64,000 nt of DNA from Rhodamnia argentea (taxonomy: Eukaryota; Streptophyta; Magnoliopsida; Myrtales; Myrtaceae): NCBI RefSeq assembly GCF_020921035.1, contig NC_063156.1, forward strand, positions 23,856,283-23,920,282. Direction: 5' to 3'. The notes beneath the pieces were generated by a model. The model ran no database searches. It was given only the letters and a program-made list of their open reading frames with translations, and was not told the origin of the DNA. The position numbers were made by a program, and so were the translations under genes. This document shows, piece by piece, positions 1 through 11,350 of this stretch (position 1 is the stretch's first letter; each line of letters starts with the position of its first letter).

Positions 1-792
1 GTTGTGCGAGTGAAGTACTGTTTTGCAATCACAAAGCGATGAATTGAAAAGTGACATCTCAAAATCTCTTTGACTGAGTACATGTTATCTGAACTTATAT
101 CAAGCATTCAATCAATTAAATCTCTTTCTTTCAATAGTCATGAAGGCAACAATTGTAAATTAGGATAAGTTTTTCTCCGAAAGTAAATATTAGGATTTCG
201 ATTACGAACCCATCTATCTGTCACCTTAAAATTTGAATATGAATTTTCACTTTACATATGTATGCATGTCAATAAGGGTGAAAAACATAACTGAGTTATT
301 GATCTAACGCCATGGAGGACCATTGGGCCAGGGAGATGAACAACCCCATTAGAAAAAGGTTTAGAGGAATACGAAAGGGGATGTTGATGATAAGGCGATA
401 ATCAAAATTAATGATGATTAATCTCGGATTAACGCAGCGACGTCGGACCAAATCATTGCCGTCGCGTCACGCAGAAGGGGGAACGACAGGTGTCTCCAGG
501 AACGGTGACTTTGCAGAAACTCCAGTCGACAGAGATTTAAAACCCCCCGGAGATTAAAAAAAGAAAAGAGAGAAAAAAAAAAATTAAACAGAGAAGGCCA
601 CCGAGAGTAACCAATCATTAGCCTCCAATTAACCACCGTCATCTCCCACCTCCCTCCCTCTCTCTGCTCCGCCATGGCCGTTTCCCTCTCCTCTGTCCCA
701 CCCAAACCTCCCTTCTGAGTTCTCTCCCTCAACTCGGCTGAGTCCATTTGATGCTTGACTCGCTCGGTGTCTCCTCCTAACTCCCCTCTGTA
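1..792. other. upstream region of the STK11IP-like gene, no gene seen
   Basis: AT-rich sequence that becomes pyrimidine-rich towards the first gene. Short open frames occur on the minus strand between 418 and 916, but they are low-complexity (Arg/Glu/Ser-rich) and match no family I know. The last part is probably promoter and 5' leader of the gene starting at 1127. No convincing TATA box; the nearest candidate is a TTTAAAA-like string near 536. Confidence 0.5.
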
Positions 793-816
793 CTCTCTCT
801 CTCTCTCTCTCTCTCT
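793..816 (+). repeat. (CT)12 microsatellite in presumed 5' UTR
   Basis: Uninterrupted CT dinucleotides about 310 bases before the start codon of the STK11IP-like gene. CT-rich tracts are common in plant 5' leaders, so this is probably transcribed. Confidence 0.9.
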
Positions 817-1126
817 GCGCTTTCTTCGTCACAGGTGCATCGGAAGAAGCTGATCTCCCTCCGCCGTCAATCTCCGGTGGTATTCTTATCCCATCAATCC
901 TCCTCTTCTCTGACAATCTCCTCCCCGCGGCTTCTCTCCCTCTCGTCCCCTTCGAGCTCCCTCCCTTCTCGCTCCGTGTCTTTCCTACTTCGCCGCGCGT
1001 CAGCTTCCGCGAACCCCCCGCTCGCGCTGAAGGTGTGGCGCCGGACCAGGACCAGATGTGCCCTCTCCTTCCCTCGAGGCCGTGATTGAGGCCGTGATTG
1101 AGGCCGCGAGTCTCGCCTTTTTGTGA

Positions 1127-2441
1127 ATGGCGATCGTCACCGGGGATCGCTACCTCGAGAAGCTCGTGAAGTTTGTGGAGGCGCAGGCTGGCCCGCTGAT
1201 CGACGGAACCCTAGTGCTCAAGCTGAACCCCGTGGGGCTCCACTACGTGCAGTCGAGGCTGGAGTCCCTGCACGAGCTCGAGCGCCTCCTCGCGGGGGCT
1301 CCTGTTGACTACCTCCGAGCTTATGTGTCCGACCTTGGGGATCACCGCGCCCTCGAGCAGCTGCGCAGGATCCTGCGCCTCCTCACTTCGTTGAAGGTCG
1401 TCTCCGTGCTTCCGCCGCAGTCCCGGGATCCGACGCCGCTCTCGCTGCTCCCCTTCGGGCGGCTGAGGTTCCTCGAGCTGAGAGGTTGTGATTTGTCAAC
1501 ATCGGCCGCGAGAGGGTTGCTAGAGTTGCGGCATACTCTGGAGAAGCTTATTTGCCACGATTCAACCGTGAGTTCTGTGCTATCTTCTGCTTCTCTTGGC
1601 CTATTGGCTCAGATCAAGTTCCGTGTTTTTCATTTTCCGGTCCATGTCTATAGCTGATTTTGGTTCTTCTCATCAGTTAATTCTGCGCTGTTTTAGATGG
1701 GGAAATTGGCTGAATTTTAGTAGAAGTGAATGAGAAACTAAAGTTAATGCCATATAGATTCATTCCGCTCTTTTCTCCCGTTTGTTCATATATGCCGTTC
1801 TTCTTATATCAATGACGATTACGTTGTTTTATTTGAGCTTCAGCCAGGTTTTGCATGTTTACAACGCCTATGTAAAATGTTGAAGTTCGAGATTCTTGTG
1901 AGAGAAAAAAGTAATAGAGCATGTGGTTTAAGTAGGATTAATTATAGATTAACAAAAAGGTCGTTTCCATTTGGGTGTTCTTTTTTTCCTTTTCCTTTTT
2001 GCTTTCAATGCTTTTGATGGGTCAGACTAAATGAAAATCAGTAGGGATGGTGTCTTCGTGCAAATTTGAATGAAGGGAGGTACCGGGTGAAATGGTGTCT
2101 TTATGCCAAGTTGAATGACTAGAGGTGTCCGTGAAAATAGTGTGAGCCAAACGAGTAGAATTTACTATGATTTCCAAGAATGCATATGGACTGGCTAATG
2201 CTGTCAATACCTTGGGTCCTTCAGAAGGCAAAGGAAGCAAATGCTGATGTTGGTCAGTTAGTTGTAGAAATGGTTGTTTTCTTGGTTCATTGCTGTTAAA
2301 CTGTGGTTTCGAAAAGTTTAAGGAAGGGATTTTAGGTGTTTTCATTTCATGTTGGACTGTCTGCCTAAGAGAGAATATGAATGCTCCACCTCCTTCGAGC
2401 TGAATATGCCTTTTGGTCTGAGGCTTCTGATTAGCAAGCTT

Positions 2442-2473
<32 letters not shown>

Positions 2474-5400
2474 TCCGTCAACACTTTATGACTACTTATG
2501 TGAAATAGTAACCCAATAGCAAAATTGTGTACATGACTATTCAACAATGCCAACTTCGCAAAAATTCTTGTTACTAAGCTATTTTTCTTTTGAAAATAGG
2601 ATGCTCTACGGCATGTTTTTGCAAGTAGAATTGCTGAGATAAAGGACTCTCCACAGTGGAACCGCTTATCGTTTGTTTCATGTGCTTGCAATGGCTTGGT
2701 AGTGATGGATGAGTCCTTGCAACTTCTTCCTGCAGTCGAAACCCTTGATCTTAGTAGAAACAAGTTCTCAAAGCTGGGTAATCTCCGGAAATGCGTGAAA
2801 CTGAAGCACCTGGATCTTGGATTCAATAATCTGAGAACAATTTCATCATTTACTGAGGTAGGGAAGGTTAAAATCAAATGGAAACACTGGTTTATGATTA
2901 TCTTGTGTATATCTTTTAGATTTCAGATACACATATTGATTTGGAAGTTGTTCTTTATTTCCGCGTGGTTTCTTTCTTCTCCTAATAGCTGGAAGATGCT
3001 CTTATAGTTTTCTTGTGCTATCCAATTTGCTATTCTGTGTTTAGAGGTTATATAATGGCGAAATTAGTTATCTTGGGATAAGTTGTTAGCTCTTCTTAAG
3101 CTATTCTGTTAGGCCTAAGAAGCAGGGTGTGTTCTTCATGGGCACATCAAAGGAATCATTGATCTCTTTGGTCTCTATCGAGGTCTTTTGATGCTTCTAA
3201 CATAATAATTCAGGACCTGGAATGTTCATTCATTTACTTTTTGGAGTTTTTTTGGGGGTTTGGGGAATTATGATTATGACAGTTGCAGAATGTTCTAAGT
3301 GCGACAGCCAAAAGATTACTGTAGCAAAGTTGATGATAAGCCAATGCCAACTTTATCTGCGCATTCTTGAATAATTGAGTGAGGTCAATGATATGTGGAG
3401 GTTTGGTTGTTAACGATATGTGGATTTTAGAGCTGGGCCTCTTAAGATTTGGGGAACCTTTAGTCATGACAAAAGAACTGCCCTAATGCCCTCAGCTTCT
3501 ATTTAACAGTAAACAGTGGTCTTGGCAGAGATATGTGACTTGCAAGTTCTGTGCAGATAACATGTATTTTTTCAAATTTGTCCCTTTTCCCTCAATAGCT
3601 TTGGGCATTGCAAAGCCTTGGATTAATGTTTGACAACCAATGTGGTCACTTGTACTGTATGACCTCAGATTCTCCATAGCCAGTAGCTGTGTTGAAAGAT
3701 TGGATTGGTCCTCATTAATCCCGTGGCCACCTAAGCCACAGAAGTAACATTGGGAGGGGAAACGAAGATGTAAACTGCACAGTAGAATTTGCTTGGTATG
3801 TAAAGGTAAGTGGTAGAAGCCTCTTCTCTTGAAGCCGGCAGTCTAATGGTGGGAACCACATTCATCATGTCAGCTGGAGATACTGCATACACAGTCCATA
3901 CATCCAAATTTCATTGTTTATACGTAAATTTCTTGTCCTCCTCTCCCACTACATAAATGATCCGATGCTTGGGAGATGGTTTCGTGTGTCGCCATCAAAT
4001 AATACTGCTCCACTGTGTCTCTACCTCTGTTTTGTGGTTTAATTACTAACTCTGTTCTCTGTAATTTTTTTTTTTCAATTTACGAATTAGCTTTGGACTA
4101 ATACATGGATTTCATGGATGTCATTGGTTTATGCAGGTCACGTCCCATCTTGTAAAACTTGTTTTGAGGAACAATGCTATAACTACATTACATGGGATTG
4201 AGAATTTGAAGTTGCTCGAAGGGCTTGATGTTTCCTACAATGTTATTTCCAATTTTTCAGAGCTAGAGGTACTTGCTGGCATGCCTTCATTGCTAAGTTT
4301 GTGGTTGGAAGGAAATCCAATATGTTCTGCCCGATGGTATCGAGCACAAGTGTTCAGCCTTTTCACCTATCCAGATAAAGTAAGTCAATCTTTATAAATG
4401 CGCCAGAATATAATTGTTGTAATTGTACCAAAGTCTATATCACAGTCCACCTAAACTTACCCATTCTTCTAGTTGAAGCTAGATGACAAGGGAATTAGCA
4501 AAAGAGAGTATTGGAAGAGGCAGATTCTTGTTGCCGCTAGGCAGAAGAAGCCTGCAAGCTTTGGATTTTATTCGCCCGCAAAGGGATGGTGCAGAGGGAG
4601 AGTGTAGCATCAACAGGAAAAAGGTATGTAACCTATGAAGTTAACTCCAATAACTCTTCACTCTTATAAAGGAAAAAGAAGTCAAATGACCCTTTATTGT
4701 GCTTGCCCATTCCCTTGGATCCAAATCCAGGGACGTGGACCAGTGTTAATTATTCTAGTGTACATGGGTTGGGCGAGTCCCAGGATAGTGGGGATTCATA
4801 GGATGCTTGAAGAGCCCTGGAAAACCCCTATTGTTAGCAAAAGGATAAGGGGAAGAAGCTAGTACCCCTCAATTTGAGTTTTTAGCACAGAGTTAGCATT
4901 TTTGTTGGATTTGATTGTACTGAGCCGTTGTGCGGACCTTCTCCAGGATAATGTCATGACTTTTTGTTGGTAGTTGGATTTATTATGTAGTACCTAAAGG
5001 AAAGAAAATGAAAATAAATTTTTAAATGTGTTTTGCCTAACCTTGGAGTATATTGACTAGTTCTATTAGAGCGCTAAATCATTTTGTCGTTTTTGGTTCG
5101 CCATGCTTGCATTTTTTCTACAGGTTTTAAAATGTAATATGAGAAATGCTGCTTCCATTTCTGCAGAAAAAGCAATCTCGTCTTGCATCTATCGAGAGTG
5201 AGGAAGAAAGCACCTGCATATGCTCTGACCATGATGCTATCTCTTGTGACAATGAAGTACCCAGCAGAGAGGAAAATGTCAGAGGTGATGATGAGGCTGA
5301 GATTGTTGATTTGATGAATCGAGCGGAGCTTTTGAAGAAAGAGCGTTCCGTTCTTTGGCTACTTGAGTTCAAGGATTGGATAGACCCGTCTTCTGAGACT

Positions 5401-8400
5401 TTGATGGAGAATGGGAAGCTTGATTCTAGAAACAAAAAGTGGCATTTTGGTGAAAACTCGAGATGCACTTCAGATTCTTTTCAAGATTCGGGAGATGGTA
5501 CCAGCACAAATATTTTGGAATTGGATAGTTCATTGGCTCCTTCACATGGGCATCAATTCCTTGATCAGGTCAATGGAGTGGTAAACGCTGGCGTTGTTTG
5601 TCTTCTTGACACGGGCAGGACAAATCTTACTCATGAGCATAACTACCATGGGTGTAAGCTTACCAAAGGCTCACATTACAATAAACTTGCTGCTAATGGA
5701 CAGCTAATAGCTGCAAATTCGGTCATATCTGTGCCTCCTGGTGATGACGCGATAGAGAAATGTTCTTCCTCCTCTTACCATGGATCTCCACCTCATTATC
5801 AAGAGAACATTCTGCAGCGCCATGACAGCTTGGTAGAAGACATACTGCAACTTACTGCTGACTCCCATTCCGCAGCATCTTCGGATAATACTAGTTGCAG
5901 TGAAGATGACCTTACTGAATTTGGGACGTCAGTGTCAGATGTGGATAAGAGATTAAATGAAGAGCCCCGAAATTGGGAATTGGATGGACATTTCTTGATC
6001 AGTACCTTTGAGGAGAAGTGTGATGTCTCAAAAAATTCATCTCTAGGGAGAGGTGAAATTCGCGAATCTTTTATTGATGTTCCAGCTAAACAACCATCTA
6101 GGATTCCGGATCTTGATGTGCAATATTATTCTGGTTCTCATCATCATGATGTTGAAGTTCTTGAGTCAGTCAATGAAGGGGTTAAATTGTCTGAGAAGAG
6201 CAAAAGCAAAAGGAAGCCTATGAAAAGAGTTGCGGCTTTGTCAGAGGAGAGCAGGGGCGTTGACCGGTCAGGAGCAACATCAGCCTCAGGGGGTCCTACA
6301 GACACTAGTAGTCTGGAAGATGGACAAACAAAACAAATCTTTAAAGGGAGTGGCTTGTGGGAAGTTTATGAGAAGCAGGCATGGGATGCTGTTACCACCC
6401 AAACAAATGACACAGCCACTGCTAGGGAAAAATGCTCAACAGGAGGAACTGATGAATTTATTGAGAAGTACTTTGACATGAATGCGACAACACAAAGAGC
6501 CCATGAAACTTGTCAGCAATACCTTCGTTGTGATTGTGTACTGGAGCAAGAATCCATTTATAGAGAGAGGTGAGTAGCTTTATTAATTGTCCATAGATCC
6601 ATCTTTCAACTTCTTTTCTTGACTTGTTTAGTAGGCTATTTGCATTGATTTTGCTTTTCTAAGATCTGATAATTTTTGCTTTCAAGCAAGGATCTGGCGA
6701 ATAATTGGGTACTATGATCAAACTGATTGTGATTACATTTGCATGGACTTTACGGGGATTAATATTCCCAGCTCATTTGAGTCTATTCTAAATATTCTCA
6801 GCTCTTTTTAGTCTTATTCTGATGTCTGTTATATTTACCATGCATCGCGTATGTATGTATCTTGATTTTATGTAGTAGGGAGTGATATGAAGAAACTTAC
6901 GTTATAGTTTCTGTGGTTTCATGCCTCCCTTTTTTACCCTCTCTTTTCCCTCTAATACAGAGAAGTGGCTCTGTTGCGAAGCAGTGAACATCGCCTCTAT
7001 GTGCTTCTGATTGCTTTTAGATTCGATGGGTCAGGTGCGGTATTTCAAATAACTGTAACAATGTGGTTATATCTCTCATGATAAACATCAATTCGTCACC
7101 TAGATCTTCCGGGTAATGCTGAAGTTCAGCTTGATGGAACTTGCAGGAACTATTTTGAGTGTGCTGGGTTGCCACATGGTTGAAGAAATTAGAGAAGTTT
7201 CAATTGGAATGGGCTTCCACATTGTGAGGTTAGTGAGTTTTGTTACTTAAAGAATTGGTTGCATTGAACCAGTTATTTCTCTAAGTCTCTGATTCACACA
7301 GGGTGTGCATTGATAGTGGAGCGAGGTATCTGTTCATCACAAGGAGCATTGATAAATCAAGACTACTACTTGAGACATTGGAAGTTATCGATGTGCTTGA
7401 TACGAAGTGTTCTTTGAAGAGGTACCTAACTGTACCAATGTGCATGTTAATTTGAAATCATGCATTTTTTTGTCTAAGTGCATGGTTGTACATGACTTTA
7501 GATTCATGCATATTATCCACGTTCATACATCCATAGTTTATATGGCCTTGCAGCTTCGTAGCTTTTACATGTCTTCATATACACTATGTGGTGATGGATT
7601 GTGGTTTCTTGTAAAATTGAATGACAGTTTGGAGCCAGTGCAGTTTGAGTTATTTAGCAAGCAAATTGGTGGAGGTGCAAAAGTGAACATATTCCAATAC
7701 GCGATGATTCTTTTCTGTCATGACAAAATCAAAGGTTTGTTCTTAGTATTGCGGGTTGATTTGCAATTCCTTTCTCGATGTTGTGACCTCCTATACATTA
7801 CGGTACCTCTTGTTAGGAAAAATGGAACTAGATTCTAGAATAGGAAATAGTGACTTGCAAAAAGACATCAATGGAATCAAGTCTTGAACATTTATTAATT
7901 AGTCCAATTAAGTCATGATTTAGAACTAAGAAATGAACATATCATCCAACGAAGGGATATTCGTTTCTTTATCACAATCAAATTGGATTTGGATTTTGAT
8001 TCCTTTGTAGTCTGAGTGTCTTCTTAGCCAAAGGACATCTTCTTTTCCCTCATTAAGGTCTCGGGTGATTCAACACTTGAAACTACTAGTAGGAAGTTGG
8101 ACGAGCAAGTGCCTTGGGATTTATGGATTATGTTTGCTAATTCAACCTCTGAGTTTCGCATGCTTCTGAGAGTGAATCTTTTATACCTTGCACCAATAAG
8201 TTGAAAATAAAAACTGGGGTTGTCTTGGTAATGATGCAACTTTGATGTGAGCTAGCAGCTTCTATGTATATGCAGCAACTCTTAGATGGCTTTGTTAGTT
8301 TCTGCTGTTCTTACAGTTAGTTAACATGAAACCTGACAGACAAATCATGGGCTTCAAGATCATTATTTGTTACCCAAGGTCAGTTGCTTATATGCATCGA

Positions 8401-8943
8401 GGATATCAGGCAGTTTGGCACTCTTTCCAGAGATTCGTCCTCGCCCCCCTATTTCTCCTTAGTGTCAACTTGCAGTATTGCTGATGTGTCCGAGATGGTA
8501 CTTCTTCTTTCCCAGAAGAACTCTTTAGCATTTGCAAGCATTTGTCAAGCGATTTATCCATATGTTCCATGATGATTGCCCATCTCTTCAGTTCCTTAAG
8601 TGAATTAACCCTTAATACGATTTTTCCATTCATGCTAGTTGGCACATGCATATGCATGTTTTGTTCCCTATTCAAAGTCAGGTTGAAACATCGTTTTCAG
8701 GTCATTGAAAGTGGGGTCAGCCACTGTGTGACCTTAGCTCTTGAGCGTGCTGCACAGGAGTTTCGGCCATCAACAAAAGCTCACAATAAGATTGCAGCAA
8801 CTCTTCATGGGAACTTATCTTCAGGCATTATGTCATGGAAGCTCAAGTGGTCCTCTGAAACGGGTCTGTTTCAGTTTGTGGCGCTGTTGAAGGCACTCCA
8901 TGCTGGGACAGGCTCTCCTCTATTCATAAGAAGTGAATCGTGA
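1127..8943 (+). CDS. STK11IP/LIP1-type leucine-rich repeat protein, 11 exons, frame disrupted in exon 4
   Basis: Exons: 1127-1567, 2600-2857, 4137-4379, 4473-4623, 5167-6569, 6961-7034, 7147-7228, 7302-7421, 7628-7734, 8340-8497 and 8701-8943, all with GT/AG ends. The expected product is about 1092 residues. The N-terminus (MAIVTGDRYLEKL...) is the LIP1-like domain found in LKB1-interacting proteins. Residues about 150-340 hold leucine-rich repeats (LPAVETLDLSRNKF, LKHLDLGFNNLRTI, LLEGLDVSYN). Exon 5 encodes a long acidic, low-complexity middle. The C-terminal exons carry a conserved fold ending near FQFVALLKALHAG. Animal STK11IP binds the kinase LKB1; in plants the family is annotated as LRR or outer-arm dynein light chain 1-like with no settled role. 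Read literally, exon 4 runs into a TAG at 4605-4607 because one extra base near 4584 shifts the frame. Without it, exons 4 and 5 join in phase. The first ATG of the domain, at 1127, was taken as the start. Family call is firm; whether the allele is functional is open. Confidence 0.9.
2447..2473 (+). repeat. (TC)n microsatellite in intron 1
   Basis: A run of TC dinucleotides in intron 1 of the STK11IP-like gene, about 125 bases before exon 2. No coding consequence. Confidence 0.9.
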
Positions 8944-9501
8944 TTCTTCCCTTTGTTTTGCTTTGATATTCATTTCATTCTTTCAGTTAGGGTCGTTCTT
9001 CCTAGTTATTTTGATGTGCTTTTGCTTGATTTTATGTGGTGAGCCATAGTTTGTTTCCTATTATATCATTCTTTGGTTGCATTCTTTTACGAGCAAGCTG
9101 TCTCATATACAAATTTTGTACAGTTACAGGAAAAGGTAGTGAAAATATCAGTCTTTCTCTGCATTGCATACTCTGTGTTTTCACGAATTATGAGTCTGTC
9201 GGAGTTTAGGCTTTTCGTTGCATTTGTTATGGCCTTTTTGGCCTTTGTAACCAAATGTCCTCTTTCCTTCGCCGTGCAAGTTTGACAAGCCGTTGTGCTT
9301 GGGGCAATTATAATTTTTTCCAAATTGGGTTTGAACTCGTACATAAGGTAAGAGCTTGGTTTGTTAACCATTCTGCCTTAGTGTTATTGAGTAGAGGCGC
9401 TCAAGCGACCAACCGGTCCTTGTTTGCAAAGAAAAAGAAAAGGCAAGAAAGGATAAAAAAGCCAAGTGATACAGCTCTTCGTGGACAGATTCAGTTTGAA
9501 A
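8944..9501. other. convergent 3' gap between the STK11IP-like and LTPG genes
   Basis: The two flanking genes converge and their stop codons lie 558 bases apart. The stretch is T-rich and should hold both 3' UTRs. No gene is seen; short open frames at 9073-9285 and 9255-9521 have no recognisable content. Confidence 0.6.
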
Positions 9502-10457
9502 CTACCAGAGTTTTGATATGATCATAGCGGAACACAGAGTGACAACTCCAGATCCTGCAAGACGAGATGTCGCCCTGCTCGTCTCTGGGATCAGACTTGC
9601 TGCAGCCGTCAAAGTAGCATTGCTTAAGGTAGAGACTGATTCATAGAGCAAACGTACAAACATTAGGTAAAAATCATGGGTTCTGCACTATCTGTTGTGT
9701 TATACACTATGCATTAGGGGAAGGGAAAAAGTAGGAACTTACTATCGGCAGGAGTTGATTGTGAATCAGCAGGGGTTGCCGGTGAACTAGTCGGAGAAGT
9801 CGCTGCTCCTGCAAATCAGAGGAGACAAGAAGAAAAGTTCCAGTCACTTTGTGGTTTAGGTCAAGAAAAGCAAGCAGCGACAAACATCATTTGCAGCAAA
9901 AGCTACAGCCACCAAAAATTCATGCTAACAACATACAGATAAAGAATAACCAACTTTAGAAACGGAAAGGCAATTCTTATGAAGGAACCTGTGATCAAGG
10001 ACATCCTCGTCCAGGAGAACTCTTGATGTTTTTTTTTTAATTACAATGAGTCGACAAGGTATTGAGAATCCAAGATTATCATTAACTACAAAAAGGTTGA
10101 TCGTTAATCACCCTTATTGCAAACCGAAATGTCAGCGTCCGCGCCGCAAGTCTTGGCGAGAGCCAGAGCCCCAGCTTGGGTGATGCCCAAGCTCGTCAGC
10201 GCATCAGGGTTGTTGAAGACTTGGCACAGGCACTGCGATTCGCCGGTCACCAACTCCTTCAATGGACCGCAGCAAGAATCCGGCGGTGCCGATGACCCTG
10301 TGAGATACGCTTGGCACGGGATCAGCTTCTGCATGCACAATGACGTCGAGTACGCGCCGGTCACTCCATTTACCAAATTGGCCAGGCCTTCCGAAGAAAT
10401 TCGAGTTGCCCATGAAGAGAACAAGAGGAGCAATGGGAAGAGAAACTTGGGAGCCAT
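9502..10457 (-). CDS. GPI-anchored non-specific lipid-transfer protein (LTPG type)
   Basis: Three exons: 10457-10112, 9808-9743 and 9635-9502 (coding order), both introns in phase 1, giving 181 residues. A hydrophobic signal peptide (MAPKFLFPLLLLFSSWA) leads into the eight-cysteine helical fold in the order C...C...CC...CXC...C...C (SLC, IPC, SCC, CLC, KTC, SVC). Exon 2 encodes a short Ala/Ser/Thr/Pro-rich linker. Exon 3 ends in a hydrophobic tail (GSGVVTLCSAMIISKLW) after small residues, typical of a GPI-attachment signal. Such proteins sit on the outer face of the plasma membrane and carry lipids for cuticle or suberin, with some roles in defence. If exon 1 is read alone the protein stops at GD just past the splice site and loses its anchor, so the splicing matters. 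Conserved family; paralogue identity not assigned. Confidence 0.9.
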
Positions 10458-11350
10458 GATCGATTTCTGTTTAAAGAAGAGGAAAGAGAAGAACCCAAAG
10501 GGAAAAATATGTAAAGAACGAATGGTTTTTCTCGTTCTCTCTAGGGCTTTATCTTTGACAGGAAAATGGTTATATTGGTTAGCTGCCTCTTCCTATGAAT
10601 AGGATTTTTTGTTCCCCGCGCGTTTGTGTTGTTCCTAATATTTCTCTGTCCGGAGACGGTTTCCGTCAGCTTCTCAGGTTTTTTTCTCACTACGTGACTA
10701 ATATAACTCCGTTTTTGCACGTGCATGGCCACCTTTTGCCTTTGGAAGTTTCTAGCGTTATTTTGTTTATTTTTGGATTATTTCAAGTAGAACATATAGG
10801 GTGACCTTAGTTGTAACAATATTAAGGTTGACTCTTAAATATAGCATGTGAATGGAAAAGGTTGTAAATATCGGATTTCGAAATTTTTTTCCTTTTTTCG
10901 GCTCCTTAATTTTTCTTTGTCGACTAGGCAATTGACCCTTAATGATGGATGCATTGACAGTGATGTCAAGCCATGACTCGATACTCACCAAAATCCCCAG
11001 CCTATATAGACAAAACTTCCGTTGCACATGCACTGAAATTTCTCTACCATTTTTTGAATCTAGAGTTGGGAGTTAATGCCTGGAAGAGTCAAATATGTTG
11101 GATTCCTCTCCAATTATGAATTCTAGAGATGTACAGCAACCTGTTCGGCTATAAAGTTTCGCCGAGTATTTCTCAGCAATCTAAGCCAACAGAACGGATT
11201 ATTATGCTCCAGTGAGATACAAAATAATGAACTGCAACAATGAGAAGCTGAATAGCTCCTGATTGACCACTCGTTTGCGAGAATCTCGGATCAAAGGCGG
11301 TTGCTTCAGCTTTCTCCAAATTATAGTACGAAAATTTTCCATCAGAAGTT
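10458..11350. other. gap between LTPG promoter and TIFY gene 3' end
   Basis: The left part is the promoter and 5' leader of the LTPG gene on the minus strand, with a CCAATATAA-like string near 10573. The right part, up to the TIFY stop codon at 11351, is presumed TIFY 3' UTR. No other gene is seen. Confidence 0.5.

Noticed and set aside
793-816. Simple repeats as possible CRISPR or regulatory arrays
   Set aside because: They are plain dinucleotide microsatellites; a plant nuclear genome has no CRISPR arrays.
5127-5468. Minus-strand open frame within exon 5 of the STK11IP-like gene
   Set aside because: Ser/Phe-rich antisense of an acidic low-complexity exon, with no family features.
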